A DNA stretch of 64,000 nt from Rhizobium sp. ZPR4 (GCF_040215725.1 NZ_CP157967.1:992001-1056000), one strand, 5' to 3'; counted from the stretch's first letter, positions 28,374 through 38,598 are shown. Translations and numbers: made by a program. The notes: generated from the letters alone by a model not told the origin.

Positions 28374-31042
28374 TCTGCACTCTTCTTTTTCGCTGCCGTC
28401 TTCGCCGCAGGCTTCTTTGCAGCAGCCTTCGGCTTGGCGGTCGTTTTCGTCGCTTTTGCGCCTGCGGCCGCGGTCTTTGCCTTGGCGGGCGCCTTCTTGG
28501 TGGTGCCGCCGCTCTTGCCGGCCTTGGCGGCGATCAGAGCCAGGGCTTCCTCGACGGTGATCGCCTGCGGGTCCGTGCCCTTCGGCAGCGTCGCATTGAC
28601 CTTGCCCCAGTTGACATAGGGGCCGTATTTGCCGTCGCGAACGGTGATCGCGCCGCCACCATCCGGATGCGCGCCGAGATCCTTCAGTGCAGCGGGCGTT
28701 CCGCCGCGTGCTCCACCGCCTGCCTTGCTCTGCTTTTCGGCAATCAGCGTCACGGCGCGGTTCAAGCCCACCGTGAAGACATCTTCGACGCTTTCGAGGT
28801 TGGCGTAGCCGCCGTCATGCAGAAGGAAAGGCCCATAGCGGCCGATGCCGGAAGAGATCATCTTGCCGGTCTCCGGATGCTTGCCGATATCACGCGGCAG
28901 CGAAATCAGCGCCATCGCCTTCTCGTAATCGATATCTTCTGGCTTCCAGCCGCGCGGCAGCGACGCGCGCTTCGCATCCTTGCCGTCGCCGCGTTGGATA
29001 TAAGGCCCGAAGCGGCCCGAACGCAGCGTCAGCTCTTCGCCGGTAACGGGATCGGCGCCGAGTGCTTTCGGCTCGTTCAATCCATTGGATTCGGCCTCCG
29101 CACCGCCTTCAGACGACAGCTGGCGGGTATAGTTGCATTCCGGATAGTTCGAGCAGCCGACGAAAGCGCCGTATTTGCCGAGCTTCAGCGACAGGTTGCC
29201 GGTGCCGCAGACCTGGCAGATGCGCGGATCGCCACCGTCTTCGCGCTTCGGGAAGACGAGCGGCGCCAATGCGTCGTTCAGAGCGTCGAGAACGTTGGTG
29301 ACGCGCAGTTCCTTGGTGTCTTCGATCTGGGCGAAGAAATCGCGCCAGAAATCGCGCAGCACGTCCTTCCAATTCAGCTCGCCGGCGGAAATGCGGTCGA
29401 GCTTCTCTTCCAGATCCGCGGTGAAATCGTATTCGACGTATTTGGTGAAGAAGCTTTCGAGGAAGGCTGTCACCAGCCGGCCCTTGGCCTGCGGCATAAG
29501 CTTACGCTTGTCGATGGTCACGTAGTCGCGGTCGCGCAGCGTCGCCAGCGTTGCGGCATAGGTGGAGGGGCGACCGATGCCGAGCTCTTCCATCTTCTTG
29601 ATCAGTGATGCTTCCGAATAACGCGGCGGCGGCTCGGTGAAATGCTGGGTCGAATTGATCTTCTGCTTGGCGAGATTTTCCCGCGCGTTGATCTCCGGCA
29701 GGCGGCCACCTTCTTCGCTGTCGTCGCTCTGCTCGCCGTCTTCCTTCTGGTCGGTATAGGCGGCGATGAAGCCATCGAAACGGATGACGGAGCCGACGGC
29801 GCGCAAGCCAGCCTTCTTACCGGCATTGTCGGCCAGGACCTCGACGGTCGTGCGCTCGATTTCGGCCGATGCCATCTGGCTGGCGATGCCGCGCTTCCAG
29901 ATCAGGTCGTAGAGCTTGAGCTGGTCGTCATCGAGGAACTTGCGGATGCGATCCGGCACGCGGTCGAAGTCGGTCGGGCGGATCGCTTCGTGCGCTTCCT
30001 GAGCATTCTTTGCCTTGGTGGAGTAGAAACGTGCCTTTTCCGGCAGGTAACGGTCGCCGAACTGGTTGGCGATGGCGCGGCGCGACGCATCGATCGCTTC
30101 CGGTGCCATCTGCACGCCGTCGGTACGCATATAGGTGATGAGACCGACGGTCTCGCCGCCGATGTCGACGCCTTCATAGAGCTTCTGCGCCACCTGCATG
30201 GTGCGCGAGGCCGAGAAGCCGAGCTTCGAGGAAGCGGCCTGCTGCAACGTCGAGGTGGTGAAGGGCGGGCTTGGATTGCGCTTGACCGGCTTTGCCTCGA
30301 CCGTGTCGACGACGTAGGAAGCGCCTTCGAGCAGAGCCTTCAGCTTGCCGGCTTCTTCGCCGTTGCCGATCGCACGCGGCTGCAGGCGCTTGCCGTCGGC
30401 AGAGACCAGGCGGGCTTCGAATTCATCGCCGCGCGGGGTCTTCAGGATCGCCGAGAGGTTCCAGTATTCTTCCGAGATGAAACGTTCGATTTCGGACTCG
30501 CGGTCGCAGACGAGGCGAAGGGCCACGGACTGTACGCGACCGGCCGAGCGGGCGCCGGGCAGCTTGCGCCAGAGCACCGGCGATAGGTTGAAGCCGACGA
30601 GATAGTCGAGGGCGCGACGGGCGAGATAGGCATCCACCAGCGGCACGTCGATGTCGCGCGGCTCGGCCATGGCGTCGAGCACGGCCTTCTTGGTGATGGC
30701 GTTGAAGACGACGCGTTTCACCGGCTTGCCGTTGATGACACGCTTCTTGTTCAAAAGATCGAGCACATGCCAGGAAATGGCTTCACCCTCGCGATCCGGG
30801 TCGGTCGCGAGAATCAGGCCGTCGGAGGATTTCATCGCATCGGCGATGTCCTTGATGCGCTTTTGCGAGGCACCATCGACTTCCCACAGCATTTCAAAAT
30901 CCTGGTCCGGCAGCACCGAACCATCTTTGGCGGGCAGGTCACGCACATGGCCGAAGGATGCAAGAACCTTATATCCGGGTCCCAGATATTTATTGATTGT
31001 CTTGGCCTTGGCAGGCGATTCCACCACTACAACGTTCATCAT
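28370..31042 (-). CDS. topA: DNA topoisomerase I
   Basis: This type IA topoisomerase has about 890 residues and relaxes negative supercoils. The N-terminal Toprim domain begins NVVVVESPAKAKTI, and the active-site Tyr is in GLITYMRTDG. One clear zinc-ribbon-like repeat (CQVCGTGNLSLKLGKYGAFVGCSNYPEC) is followed by further repeat modules and a Lys/Ala-rich tail. Two adjacent ATG codons (31042 and 31039) are possible starts. Downstream rnr is translationally coupled. Confidence 0.96.
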   Translation of the reverse strand: MMNVVVVESPAKAKTINKYLGPGYKVLASFGHVRDLPAKDGSVLPDQDFEMLWEVDGASQKRIKDIADAMKSSDGLILATDPDREGEAISWHVLDLLNKKRVINGKPVKRVVFNAITKKAVLDAMAEPRDIDVPLVDAYLARRALDYLVGFNLSPVLWRKLPGARSAGRVQSVALRLVCDRESEIERFISEEYWNLSAILKTPRGDEFEARLVSADGKRLQPRAIGNGEEAGKLKALLEGASYVVDTVEAKPVKRNPSPPFTTSTLQQAASSKLGFSASRTMQVAQKLYEGVDIGGETVGLITYMRTDGVQMAPEAIDASRRAIANQFGDRYLPEKARFYSTKAKNAQEAHEAIRPTDFDRVPDRIRKFLDDDQLKLYDLIWKRGIASQMASAEIERTTVEVLADNAGKKAGLRAVGSVIRFDGFIAAYTDQKEDGEQSDDSEEGGRLPEINARENLAKQKINSTQHFTEPPPRYSEASLIKKMEELGIGRPSTYAATLATLRDRDYVTIDKRKLMPQAKGRLVTAFLESFFTKYVEYDFTADLEEKLDRISAGELNWKDVLRDFWRDFFAQIEDTKELRVTNVLDALNDALAPLVFPKREDGGDPRICQVCGTGNLSLKLGKYGAFVGCSNYPECNYTRQLSSEGGAEAESNGLNEPKALGADPVTGEELTLRSGRFGPYIQRGDGKDAKRASLPRGWKPEDIDYEKAMALISLPRDIGKHPETGKMISSGIGRYGPFLLHDGGYANLESVEDVFTVGLNRAVTLIAEKQSKAGGGARGGTPAALKDLGAHPDGGGAITVRDGKYGPYVNWGKVNATLPKGTDPQAITVEEALALIAAKAGKSGGTTKKAPAKAKTAAAGAKATKTTAKPKAAAKKPAAKTAAKKKSAE

Positions 31043-31152
31043 CAAGTCTCTGAATACGAGGTCGCGCCGGTATAAGACGCGGGAGATACCGGGTTTTTCC
31101 GTCTTCCCGGCCTTCCGACATGGACAGGGAAATCGTCGCGGTCAAGAGGCTA

Positions 31153-31257
31153 CTGCATAATTCCTTAAATCGGAATCGATTGAAGGATAAAATTATGCAG
31201 CACCTTTAACGTGTTACAGCGACCTTTGCGCGTCATATGTGACGCGCGGCGCTGTAA
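31153..31257. repeat. composite Rhizobium-type palindromic repeat between topA and dprA
   Basis: Two adjacent palindromes are seen. CTGCATAATT (31153-31162) pairs with AATTATGCAG (31191-31200). TTACAGCG (31214-31221) pairs with CGCTGTAA (31250-31257), with an inner GCGCGTC/GACGCGC. Such motif blocks recur between genes in rhizobial chromosomes. It separates two minus-strand genes and would fold strongly in RNA. Confidence 0.7.
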
Positions 31258-31318
31258 TGCGATTTTTGCGCTTGGCGCGACGATGGGATGCTTAGAATTG
31301 GTACGCGTGTCACAGTTT

Positions 31319-32467
31319 TCAATCCAGCATGGAGATCGACACCAGTCCGCCGGGATGCCGATGCAGCCGGCCGGCCATGTCGAGTTCGAGAAGAACAGAA
31401 TGAACGGCCGATATCGGCAGGCCGGTGTGGCGCACGATATCGTCGATCTCGACCGGCGTCGGGCCGAGAGCCTCGACGATGTGGTCGCGCTCGGCATCAT
31501 CGGGCGGCGTGGAGAGCGGTCTGCTTCTCTCAATGGGCGGTGCGGCGGGGCGCGGGCGAAAGAGATCCGGCTCGGCGAGCGGTCGCAGCGCTTCGACGAC
31601 ATCGTCCGGCGCGGTCACGATCATCGCGCCGTCTTTCAGCAGTCCGTTCGTCCCTTCGCAGCGCGGATCGAGCGGTGAGCCGGGAACGGCAAAGACGAGC
31701 CTGCCGAATTCACCGGCGAGACGCGCAGTTATGAGCGAGCCGGAGCGGGTTGCCGCCTCGACGACCACGACGCCGAGAGAAATGCCGGCGATGAGGCGAT
31801 TGCGGCGGGGAAAGTCGCGCGCTCTTGGCTCCCAGCCGAATGGCATCTCGCTGACGGCAAGCCCGTTGCCGTCCCAGATGTCGTTGAGCAGCCCGATATT
31901 CTACGGCGGGTAGGGCTGGTCGAGGCCACCCGCCATGGCGGCGATCGTACCGGTTGAGAGGGTGGCGCGATGGGCCGCCGTATCGATGCCGCGCGCAAGG
32001 CCGGAAACCACCGCATAACCGGCCTCGCCGCAGATGCGCGCGATCATCGCGGTGAATTTGGTGCCGCTGATCGAGGCGTTGCGCGAGCCGACCATGCCGA
32101 TCGCCGGCCGCGTCGCTGTGGGCATGTTGCCCTTGACCGCAAGCAGCGGCGGCGCGCCGTCGATCTCGCGAAGGGCAGGGGGATAGTCCGGCTCGCCGAT
32201 GCCGACGAAGCGCGCACCGAAGCGATGGGCAGCTTCCAGTTCCCGCAGGGCGTCCCGCTCGTCGGCAATGCGGATGGCGCGTGTCGAGCCGCCGCGCTGG
32301 GAAAGCTCCGGCAGCGCGGCCAGAGCTGCTTCGGCTGAACCATAGTGATTGATGAGGTCGCGAAAGGTGGACGGACCGACATTGTCGGAACGGATCAGCC
32401 TGAGCCAGGCGATCCTTTGTTTTTCGGTCAGCGCAACTCCGGTCCGTCTTGCGCTGCCCGTGTCCAT
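31319..32467 (-). pseudogene. dprA: DNA-processing protein DprA interrupted by an in-frame stop
   Basis: The reading frame is continuous except for one TAG (31901-31903, minus strand). It falls within GLDQPYPP-stop-NIGLLNDIW, where relatives have Glu (GAG) in my recollection. The N-terminal part (188 codons) includes the start of the Rossmann domain with MVGSRNAS and SGLARGIDTAAH. The part after the stop holds MPFGWEPRARDFPRRNR and the C-terminal winged helix. DprA loads RecA on incoming single-strand DNA. No frameshift is seen, so this is a single nonsense change or a base-call error. An ATG at 31846 could restart the C-terminal half. Confidence 0.85.
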
Positions 32468-33084
32468 TATCCCTTTGCTCCGATCTTGCCTTCCGTTCCC
32501 GCGGTCAGCCTGATGATATTGGCCCTGTGCTTGTACCAGGAGATGACGGTCATCAGCGCCATGACGGCGGCGATCTTGTCGACGCCCAATATCCACAATA
32601 CAACCGGGATGACAAGGGTTGCAACCAGTGCGGAAAGCGAGGAGTAGCGGGTGGTAAAGGCGATCGCCAGCCAGACGATGGCGAAAATCAGCGCCATCAG
32701 CGGCGCGAGCCCGAGCAGGATGCCGAGATAGGTTGCCACTCCCTTGCCGCCCTTGAAGCCGATCCAGACCGGGAAGATGTGGCCGATGAAGGCAGCGAAA
32801 CCGGCGAGCACGCCGGCATCCTCGCCGAAGAAATGCGCGGTGATAAGAACAGCGGCCGTACCCTTGAAGGCATCGAGCAGCAGCGTCGCGGCCGCAAGCC
32901 CCTTGTTGCCGGTGCGCAGCACATTGGTCGCGCCGATATTGCCCGAGCCGATGTTGCGCACATCGCCGAGCCCGGCCATGCGTGTCAGCAACAGTCCGAA
33001 GGGGATCGAGCCGAGCAGGTAGCCGATGACGACGGCGGCCAGGGCGGTCTGCGGGGTAAGCTGCCAAGTCCAGAAATCAGCCAT
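32467..33084 (-). CDS. plsY: glycerol-3-phosphate acyltransferase PlsY
   Basis: This 205-residue integral membrane enzyme transfers acyl groups from acyl-phosphate to glycerol-3-phosphate, the first step of phospholipid synthesis. The three PlsY motifs are visible: [21 protein letters not shown], and [18 protein letters not shown]. The stop overlaps the dprA start by one base. The ATG at 33084 is preferred to the adjacent GTG. Confidence 0.96.
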   Translation of the reverse strand: MADFWTWQLTPQTALAAVVIGYLLGSIPFGLLLTRMAGLGDVRNIGSGNIGATNVLRTGNKGLAAATLLLDAFKGTAAVLITAHFFGEDAGVLAGFAAFIGHIFPVWIGFKGGKGVATYLGILLGLAPLMALIFAIVWLAIAFTTRYSSLSALVATLVIPVVLWILGVDKIAAVMALMTVISWYKHRANIIRLTAGTEGKIGAKG

Positions 33085-33118
33085 CACGTCTTATTCTCCG
33101 TAAACCCTTAGGTCCGCC

Positions 33119-34408
33119 CTAGAGACTGTGAACCAGCGTGCCGGCGACATAGGTTGCCACCGCCCGGCCGCTCATTCTTGCATCTTCGAAGGGCGTATTC
33201 TTCGAGCGCGACAGAAGCATGTCTTTGGCGACAAGCCAAGGCTCGTCAAGATCGACAAGCGCGATATCGGCCTTGGCACCGGGCTTCAGTGTGCCAGCGG
33301 GCAGCCCGAAGATCTGCGCCGGCCGCGTCGACAGCGCATCGACGAGCCGCATCAGGCTGACCTGGCCGCTGTGATAGAGCCGGAGTGCGGCCGGAAGCAG
33401 CGTTTCCAGGCCGACGGCACCGTCCTCCGCCTCTCCGAACGGCAGGCGCTTCGTATCGACGTCCTGCGGATCATGCGAGGAGACGATGATGTCGATCGTA
33501 CCGTCTACCAGCGCCTCGATCATGCCCGTGCGATCATCCTCGGAGCGCAGCGGCGGGTAGAGCTTGAAGAAGGTCCGGTATTCGCCGATGTCGTTCTCGT
33601 TGAGCGCGAGATTGTTGATCGAGATGCCGCAGGTGACCTTGGCGCCGCGCGAACGGGCGAGGCGGATCGCCTCGGCCGATTCCGGCACCGAAATCATCGC
33701 GGCATGATAATGACTGCGCGTCAGCGTCGCGATGCGAAGGTCGCGCTCCAGCGGAATCAGTTCGGCCTCTTTCGGAATGCCCGAAAGGCCAAGCCAGCTA
33801 GCGAGCAGTCCCTCATGCATGACGCCGTTAGCGCCGAGATATTTGTCGCGCGTCTCGCAGGAAATAACAGCGCCGAATTCGCGCGCATAGGTCATGATGC
33901 GGCGCAGAACCTGGCTATCGTGGACGCTGGAATGCGCGTCTGTGAACACGACGGCTCCGGCTTCCCGCAACAGGCCGATTTCCGTCATCTCCTCGCCGGC
34001 AAGCCCCTTGGTGAGAGCCGCTGCCGGATAGACGTTGACGACGGCCGTGTCGCGGGCCGTCTTCCGAACGAATTCGACGAGGGCGATATCATCGATGACC
34101 GGGTCGGTGTCCGGCATCATGATGAAGGACGTGACGCCGCCAGCGGCTGCCGCGCGGCTTGCGGAGGCAATCGTTTCGCGATGTTCGCCACCGGGCTCGC
34201 CGACATGGACACGCGCATCGACCAGGCCGGGAATGGCGACGAGGCCATTGCAATCGCGAACGGTCGCGCCCTTGGGAATGCCGTGGTTCTTCGCATCCTT
34301 GCCCGAGGCAACGATCACGCCGTCTTCGACGACGATCGTGCCGATCTCATCGAGATCGCGCGAGGGATCGATGATGCGGACGTTCTGGAGGATGATCGAG
34401 TTGCTCAT
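33119..34408 (-). CDS. pyrC: dihydroorotase-like protein lacking catalytic ligands (PyrX/PyrC' type)
   Basis: This 429-residue amidohydrolase-fold protein is of dihydroorotase length, but several metal ligands are replaced. The expected HxH reads DARVH, with Arg66 for the first His. The His of the VHxED region is Cys184 (SCETRD). The Asp before the late conserved His is Ser311 (SSHDP). It overlaps pyrB by 4 nt. In other bacteria a pyrB-linked inactive homologue is needed as a structural partner of aspartate transcarbamoylase; I infer the same role. A working dihydroorotase should be encoded elsewhere. Confidence 0.88.
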   Translation of the reverse strand: MSNSIILQNVRIIDPSRDLDEIGTIVVEDGVIVASGKDAKNHGIPKGATVRDCNGLVAIPGLVDARVHVGEPGGEHRETIASASRAAAAGGVTSFIMMPDTDPVIDDIALVEFVRKTARDTAVVNVYPAAALTKGLAGEEMTEIGLLREAGAVVFTDAHSSVHDSQVLRRIMTYAREFGAVISCETRDKYLGANGVMHEGLLASWLGLSGIPKEAELIPLERDLRIATLTRSHYHAAMISVPESAEAIRLARSRGAKVTCGISINNLALNENDIGEYRTFFKLYPPLRSEDDRTGMIEALVDGTIDIIVSSHDPQDVDTKRLPFGEAEDGAVGLETLLPAALRLYHSGQVSLMRLVDALSTRPAQIFGLPAGTLKPGAKADIALVDLDEPWLVAKDMLLSRSKNTPFEDARMSGRAVATYVAGTLVHSL

Positions 34409-35361
34409 GCGCCCACTCCCTCGCTGCGAGGCCCTTGGTTTTGCGAAACGAGCAGGGTCTCCATCACGGCCATGCGCACGGCGACGCCCATCTCAACCTG
34501 TTCGGCGATGACGCTTTGCGGGCCGTCCGCCACTTCGGAGGCGATTTCCACCCCACGGTTCATCGGACCCGGATGCATGACGAGCGCATCCTCCTTGGCC
34601 GCCTTTAGCGTTTCGGCGTCGAGCCCGTAGAAATGATAGTATTCGCGCACCGAAGGCACGAAGGCACCGGACATGCGCTCGCGCTGCAGCCGCAGCATCA
34701 TCACGACATCGGCATCCTTCAGCCCTTCCTTCATCGAATGGAAGACCTCGACGCCCATGTCGGCGATGCCCGCCGGCAGCAGCGTGGCGGGTGCGACGAC
34801 CCGGACGCGGGCGCCCATGGCGTTGAGAAGCAGGATGTTCGAGCGGGCAACGCGCGAATGCAGCACGTCGCCGCAGATGGCGACGATGATGCGCGAGAGC
34901 TTGCCCTTGGCGCGGCGGATGGTCAGCGCGTCGAGCAGGGCCTGGGTCGGATGCTCGTGCTGGCCGTCGCCGGCGTTGACGACGGAGCAAGACACTTTCT
35001 GGGCCAGCAGTGCAGCGGCGCCCGCGCTCGAATGGCGGATGACGAGCACGTCGGGCCGCATGGCATTCAGCGTCATCGCCGTATCGATCAGCGTCTCGCC
35101 CTTTTTGACCGAGGAGTTGCCGACCGACATGTTCATCACGTCGGCGCCGAGCCGTTTGCCGGCGAGTTCAAACGAGGATTGCGTGCGCGTCGATGCTTCG
35201 AAGAAGAGATTGATCTGCGTCAGCCCGCGAAGCGTCGACGTCTTTTTTTCGCGCTGGCGGCTGATCTTGACCGCCTCGTCGGCCTTGTCGAGAAGATAGG
35301 TGATATCCTGCTCGGTGAGGCCCTTGATGCCAATGAGGTGGCGGTGGGGAAAGAAGACCAT
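34405..35361 (-). CDS. pyrB: aspartate carbamoyltransferase catalytic subunit
   Basis: This 318-residue enzyme makes N-carbamoyl-aspartate in pyrimidine synthesis. The carbamoyl-phosphate motif [12 protein letters not shown], the HPTQALLDA segment and the late [12 protein letters not shown] are present. The ATG at 35361 (MVFFPHRHL) follows GGAGGCAGG. It is the first gene of a minus-strand run with the dihydroorotase-like gene. No pyrI-like gene is seen. Confidence 0.96.
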   Translation of the reverse strand: MVFFPHRHLIGIKGLTEQDITYLLDKADEAVKISRQREKKTSTLRGLTQINLFFEASTRTQSSFELAGKRLGADVMNMSVGNSSVKKGETLIDTAMTLNAMRPDVLVIRHSSAGAAALLAQKVSCSVVNAGDGQHEHPTQALLDALTIRRAKGKLSRIIVAICGDVLHSRVARSNILLLNAMGARVRVVAPATLLPAGIADMGVEVFHSMKEGLKDADVVMMLRLQRERMSGAFVPSVREYYHFYGLDAETLKAAKEDALVMHPGPMNRGVEIASEVADGPQSVIAEQVEMGVAVRMAVMETLLVSQNQGPRSEGVGA

Positions 35362-35545
35362 GAACCTGCCTCCGGATTTCGTCAGGCGGTCTATAAAGAG
35401 GGAGCGCCGATGGGGCAAGCGGGGGTATGTGCCGAGGCCCTTTGTTCCCCATGCAATTTCGCCCGAATCCCGCTACAGGAGCCATGCCGGTGGGAGACAT
35501 AACTTCCAATTTCCCTTTGCAACCTACTTGCTCTACAAGCGATTC

Positions 35546-37204
35546 ATGACCCAACCGACCCGGACTGACGACCCCTTTGCCGACCTGAACCAGCCGAGCC
35601 TCTGGACCGGCATCAATGCCTATCGTTCCGATCCGCTGATCGTCGATCTCACCTCCGGCCTGCCGCGTTCGATACGGGAAGAGCTGGAGCAGCACGGTCG
35701 TTTCGTCACCTCGCACGAGGCACAGGAACTGGCGCGCATGGCGAACCAGGGCACGCCGCAGCTGCGTACCCACGGCCCGCGCGGCGAGCGTCTGGATGTC
35801 GTCGAATTCCATCCGGCCTGGCATGCGCTGATGCGCCGCTCCATGGCGATGGGCCTGCATTCCTCGATCTGGGATGCGCAGGCCGATCCGGAAGCGAGAG
35901 GCCAATCACACAAAGTGCGTGCCGCCCGCTTCTATCTGACGGCGCAGCTTGAATGCGGCCATTTGTGCCCCTTGACGATGACCAGCGCCTCCGTGGCCGC
36001 CATGATGGCCTCGCCGGCCGTACAGAAGGACTGGGCGCCGAAGATTCTCTCGCGCAAATATGATTCGTCCAACAAGCCCGCCATGCAGAAGAGCGCCGTC
36101 ACCATCGGCATGGGCATGACGGAGAAGCAGGGTGGCACGGATGTGCGCGCCAACAGGACGAGCGCCGACAAGGTCAGCGAAGGCATCTACCGGCTCTCGG
36201 GCCACAAGTGGTTCATGTCGGCGCCGATGAGCGATGCCTTCATCATGCTCGCCCAGACCAAGGATGGCATGGGCTGCTTCCTGGTGCCGCGTCTTTTGGA
36301 AGATGGTTCGGCCAACGGCCTGCACTTCCAGCGACTGAAGGACAAGCTCGGCAACCGCTCGAACGCCTCCTCCGAAGTCGAGTTCACCGATACGTTCGGC
36401 TTCCTGCTCGGTGCACCCGATGCCGGCATCCGCACGATCCTCGACATGGTGACGCTCACGCGGCTCGATTGCGCGCTGGCCTCCGCCGGCATCATGCGCG
36501 CTTCGCTCGCCGAAGCCGTACATCACGCGCGCGGCCGCAGTGTCTTCGGTAAGATGCTGGTCAACCAGCCGATCATGACGCGCGTGCTTGCCGACATGGC
36601 GCTCGATGTCGCCGCTGCCACCGCGCTTGCATTCCGTCTGGCCGAAGCCTTCGACAAGGCGAGCGGCAGCAGTGAGGATGCGGCCTATGCCCGCGTCATG
36701 ACGCCGGTCGCCAAATACTGGTGCTGCAAGATCGCACCGGCGCTGATCTATGAAGCCATGGAGTGCATCGGCGGCAGCGGCTACATCGAGGAGCGTCCGA
36801 TCGCCCGTCATTACCGCGAGGCCCCCGTCAACGCGATCTGGGAGGGCTCCGGCAACGTCATGGCGCTTGACGTGCTGCGCGTCTTGAACCGGGGCAGGGA
36901 CCTGTTCGAGACCGTCTTTGCCGGTCTTGCCCGCGATCTTGGCCCGGCCGGCAAGAAGACCATCGATGTCCTGCGCGCGGCCATGGCGCTTTGCGAACAG
37001 GATGAGGGCGCCGCCCGCCTGCTGGTCGAGCAGCTGGCGCTCGCAGCTGGCGCCGCCGAACTCTATCGCCTCGGAGCCGGCAAGATCGCCGATGCTTTCA
37101 TCGAAACCCGTCTGGCCGGCGGCTGGCGCGCGACCTACGGCATGCTCGATTCGCGTTTCGACGCCAGCTACATCGTCGATCTGCTGTATCCGCCAGCGAC
37201 GTAA
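35546..37204 (+). CDS. AidB-like acyl-CoA dehydrogenase
   Basis: This 552-residue flavoprotein resembles the E. coli alkylation-response protein AidB in length and in an N-terminal region that ordinary acyl-CoA dehydrogenases lack (LRTHGPRGERLDVVEFHPAWH). The dehydrogenase core follows, with GMGMTEKQGGTDVR, and ECIGGSGYIEE near the C-terminus. It may protect DNA from alkylation or oxidise isovaleryl-CoA. The start at 35546 removes a long unsupported extension. It is divergent from pyrB. Confidence 0.85.
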   Translation: MTQPTRTDDPFADLNQPSLWTGINAYRSDPLIVDLTSGLPRSIREELEQHGRFVTSHEAQELARMANQGTPQLRTHGPRGERLDVVEFHPAWHALMRRSMAMGLHSSIWDAQADPEARGQSHKVRAARFYLTAQLECGHLCPLTMTSASVAAMMASPAVQKDWAPKILSRKYDSSNKPAMQKSAVTIGMGMTEKQGGTDVRANRTSADKVSEGIYRLSGHKWFMSAPMSDAFIMLAQTKDGMGCFLVPRLLEDGSANGLHFQRLKDKLGNRSNASSEVEFTDTFGFLLGAPDAGIRTILDMVTLTRLDCALASAGIMRASLAEAVHHARGRSVFGKMLVNQPIMTRVLADMALDVAAATALAFRLAEAFDKASGSSEDAAYARVMTPVAKYWCCKIAPALIYEAMECIGGSGYIEERPIARHYREAPVNAIWEGSGNVMALDVLRVLNRGRDLFETVFAGLARDLGPAGKKTIDVLRAAMALCEQDEGAARLLVEQLALAAGAAELYRLGAGKIADAFIETRLAGGWRATYGMLDSRFDASYIVDLLYPPAT

Positions 37205-37249
37205 GCGGTAATCGCCAAGCGGTTTCGTTGCTGCATCTTCGATTGATGC

Positions 37250-37278
37250 AGTACCAATATTTATTATATATTGGTACT
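37250..37278. promoter_or_regulatory. palindromic operator of the toxin-antitoxin pair
   Basis: Perfect 11-bp arms AGTACCAATAT and ATATTGGTACT surround a 7-bp centre that contains a -10-like TATTAT. It lies 17 bp upstream of the antitoxin ATG. Antitoxins of this ribbon-helix-helix type bind such sites to repress their own promoter, so autoregulation is inferred. Confidence 0.65.
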
Positions 37279-37294
37279 GATAGGGGAGTGCTTC

Positions 37295-37540
37295 ATGGCT
37301 CGCAACACATCCGTTTCGCTTGGCGATCATTTCAGCGCCTTCATTGAGGCGCAAATCCAGACGGGCCGATATGGCTCCGCCAGTGATGTCGTTCGCGCAG
37401 GATTGCGCCTGCTCGAAGAGCACGAGGCGAAGGTCAAGGCTCTTCAGGATGCCTTGATTGCCGGCGAAGAATCGGGAGACGTTTCTCCCTTCGACAACGC
37501 CGCATTCCTGAGGCGAATGCGCACCACCTATGGCGAATAA
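37295..37540 (+). CDS. ParD/CopG-type antitoxin
   Basis: This 81-residue protein begins with a ribbon-helix-helix DNA-binding region (ARNTSVSLGDHFSAFIEAQI, then GRYGSASDVVRAGLRLLEE), the ParD pattern. The C-terminal half would wrap the toxin. A GGGGAG ribosome site precedes the ATG at 37295. It overlaps the toxin gene by 11 nt, the usual antitoxin-first arrangement. Confidence 0.9.
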   Translation: MARNTSVSLGDHFSAFIEAQIQTGRYGSASDVVRAGLRLLEEHEAKVKALQDALIAGEESGDVSPFDNAAFLRRMRTTYGE

Positions 37541-37829
37541 GCCTCGCAGAATCGGTCTATCCCCGCTTGCTGAGGCCGATCTTGAAGACATCTGGCGGTA
37601 TACAGTCGAGAGCTGGTCTCTTAGGCAAGCCGAAATCTATCATGCCGAAATCTTTGAGGCTCTCGAAGGATTGGCATCCGGTCTGAAAATTGGCCGTCCC
37701 GCCGATATCCGCCACGGATATTTCAAGTACGCCGTCGGTTCCCATATGGTCTACTATCTCTTGCGCGATGCCGAGATCGCCATCATTCGCATATTGCATC
37801 GGCGGATGGATGTAGGCCGGCACCTTTGA
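37530..37829 (+). CDS. RelE/ParE family toxin
   Basis: This 99-residue protein matches the ParE side of the RelE/ParE family: LSPLAEADLEDIWRYT at the start, GRPADIRHGYFKYAVGSHMVYY in the middle, and the terminal RILHRRMDVGRHL. ParE toxins usually inhibit DNA gyrase, while RelE toxins cut mRNA. The ParD-like partner favours the former. The gene is full length. Confidence 0.9.
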   Translation: MANKPRRIGLSPLAEADLEDIWRYTVESWSLRQAEIYHAEIFEALEGLASGLKIGRPADIRHGYFKYAVGSHMVYYLLRDAEIAIIRILHRRMDVGRHL

Positions 37830-37895
37830 AAAGGTATTTGGAGTTTTGCTCGATTTGGCCCCACATGGTTTTTACGCTCGCCTTCAGAGACACTT

Positions 37896-38513
37896 ATGAT
37901 CAATCTTCGTATGGTGCGACCCCAAGACATCAAACAGCTCTACGCCATCTCGCTCCTGACCGGCGATGCCGGCAAGGATGCGACGCCGCTTCATCGCGAC
38001 GGCCGGTTGATCGGGCATATCTATTCCGCACCCTACGCGACGCTTCATCCAGAGCTGGTTTTCGTCGCGGAGGATGATGAAGGCGTGTTCGGCTACATCT
38101 CCGGTGTCTTCGATACGATTGCCTTCGACGAGCGGCTGGAGCGTGAGTGGTGGCCGCATTTGCGTCGGCATTACCCCGATCCACAAGGCGATCCCGCGCT
38201 TTGGGATGCCGATCAGAAACGAATATCGGCTATCCATCATCCGAATCGAGCGCCGGCGCCGCTTGTCGAAAAATTCCCCGCTCATATTCATATGAATCTC
38301 TTGCCTCGAGCTCAGGGCAAGGGCATCGGCTCGGCATTGCTCGATCGGTGGATAGCGAACGCCCGCGCCAATGGCGTCAAGGGCATCCACTTGGGCGCCA
38401 ATGCAAGCAATCATGACGGCATCCGCTTCTGGTCGTCACGTGGTTTCGCCCCTGTGGAACTTCCGCCGGCTCTGGTGTCCGAAACGACAGTGTGGTTTGG
38501 TCAGTTTCTCTAA
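37896..38513 (+). CDS. GNAT family N-acetyltransferase
   Basis: This 205-residue acetyltransferase has the acetyl-CoA binding pattern LPRAQGKGIGSALLDRW and a late NHDGIRFWSSRGF. The N-terminal MVRPQDIKQLYAI is a common GNAT opening. The overall pattern recalls acetyltransferases near the OGA/HAT group. The substrate is unknown. It stands alone between the toxin pair and a tetR gene. Confidence 0.82.
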   Translation: MINLRMVRPQDIKQLYAISLLTGDAGKDATPLHRDGRLIGHIYSAPYATLHPELVFVAEDDEGVFGYISGVFDTIAFDERLEREWWPHLRRHYPDPQGDPALWDADQKRISAIHHPNRAPAPLVEKFPAHIHMNLLPRAQGKGIGSALLDRWIANARANGVKGIHLGANASNHDGIRFWSSRGFAPVELPPALVSETTVWFGQFL

Positions 38514-38584
38514 TCTGTGGATTCGCGCGTTTTGGCGGACAGAGGCCTGATGGCTTTGTTGTTCGAGGCGATCTGGCTTGCTAT

Positions 38585-38598
38585 TCACCGATCGGTGA
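38585..38598. promoter_or_regulatory. palindromic operator before a tetR gene
   Basis: TCACCGATCGGTGA is a perfect 14-bp palindrome ending 18 bp before the TetR start codon. Its position suggests autorepression by that protein. Confidence 0.55.
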
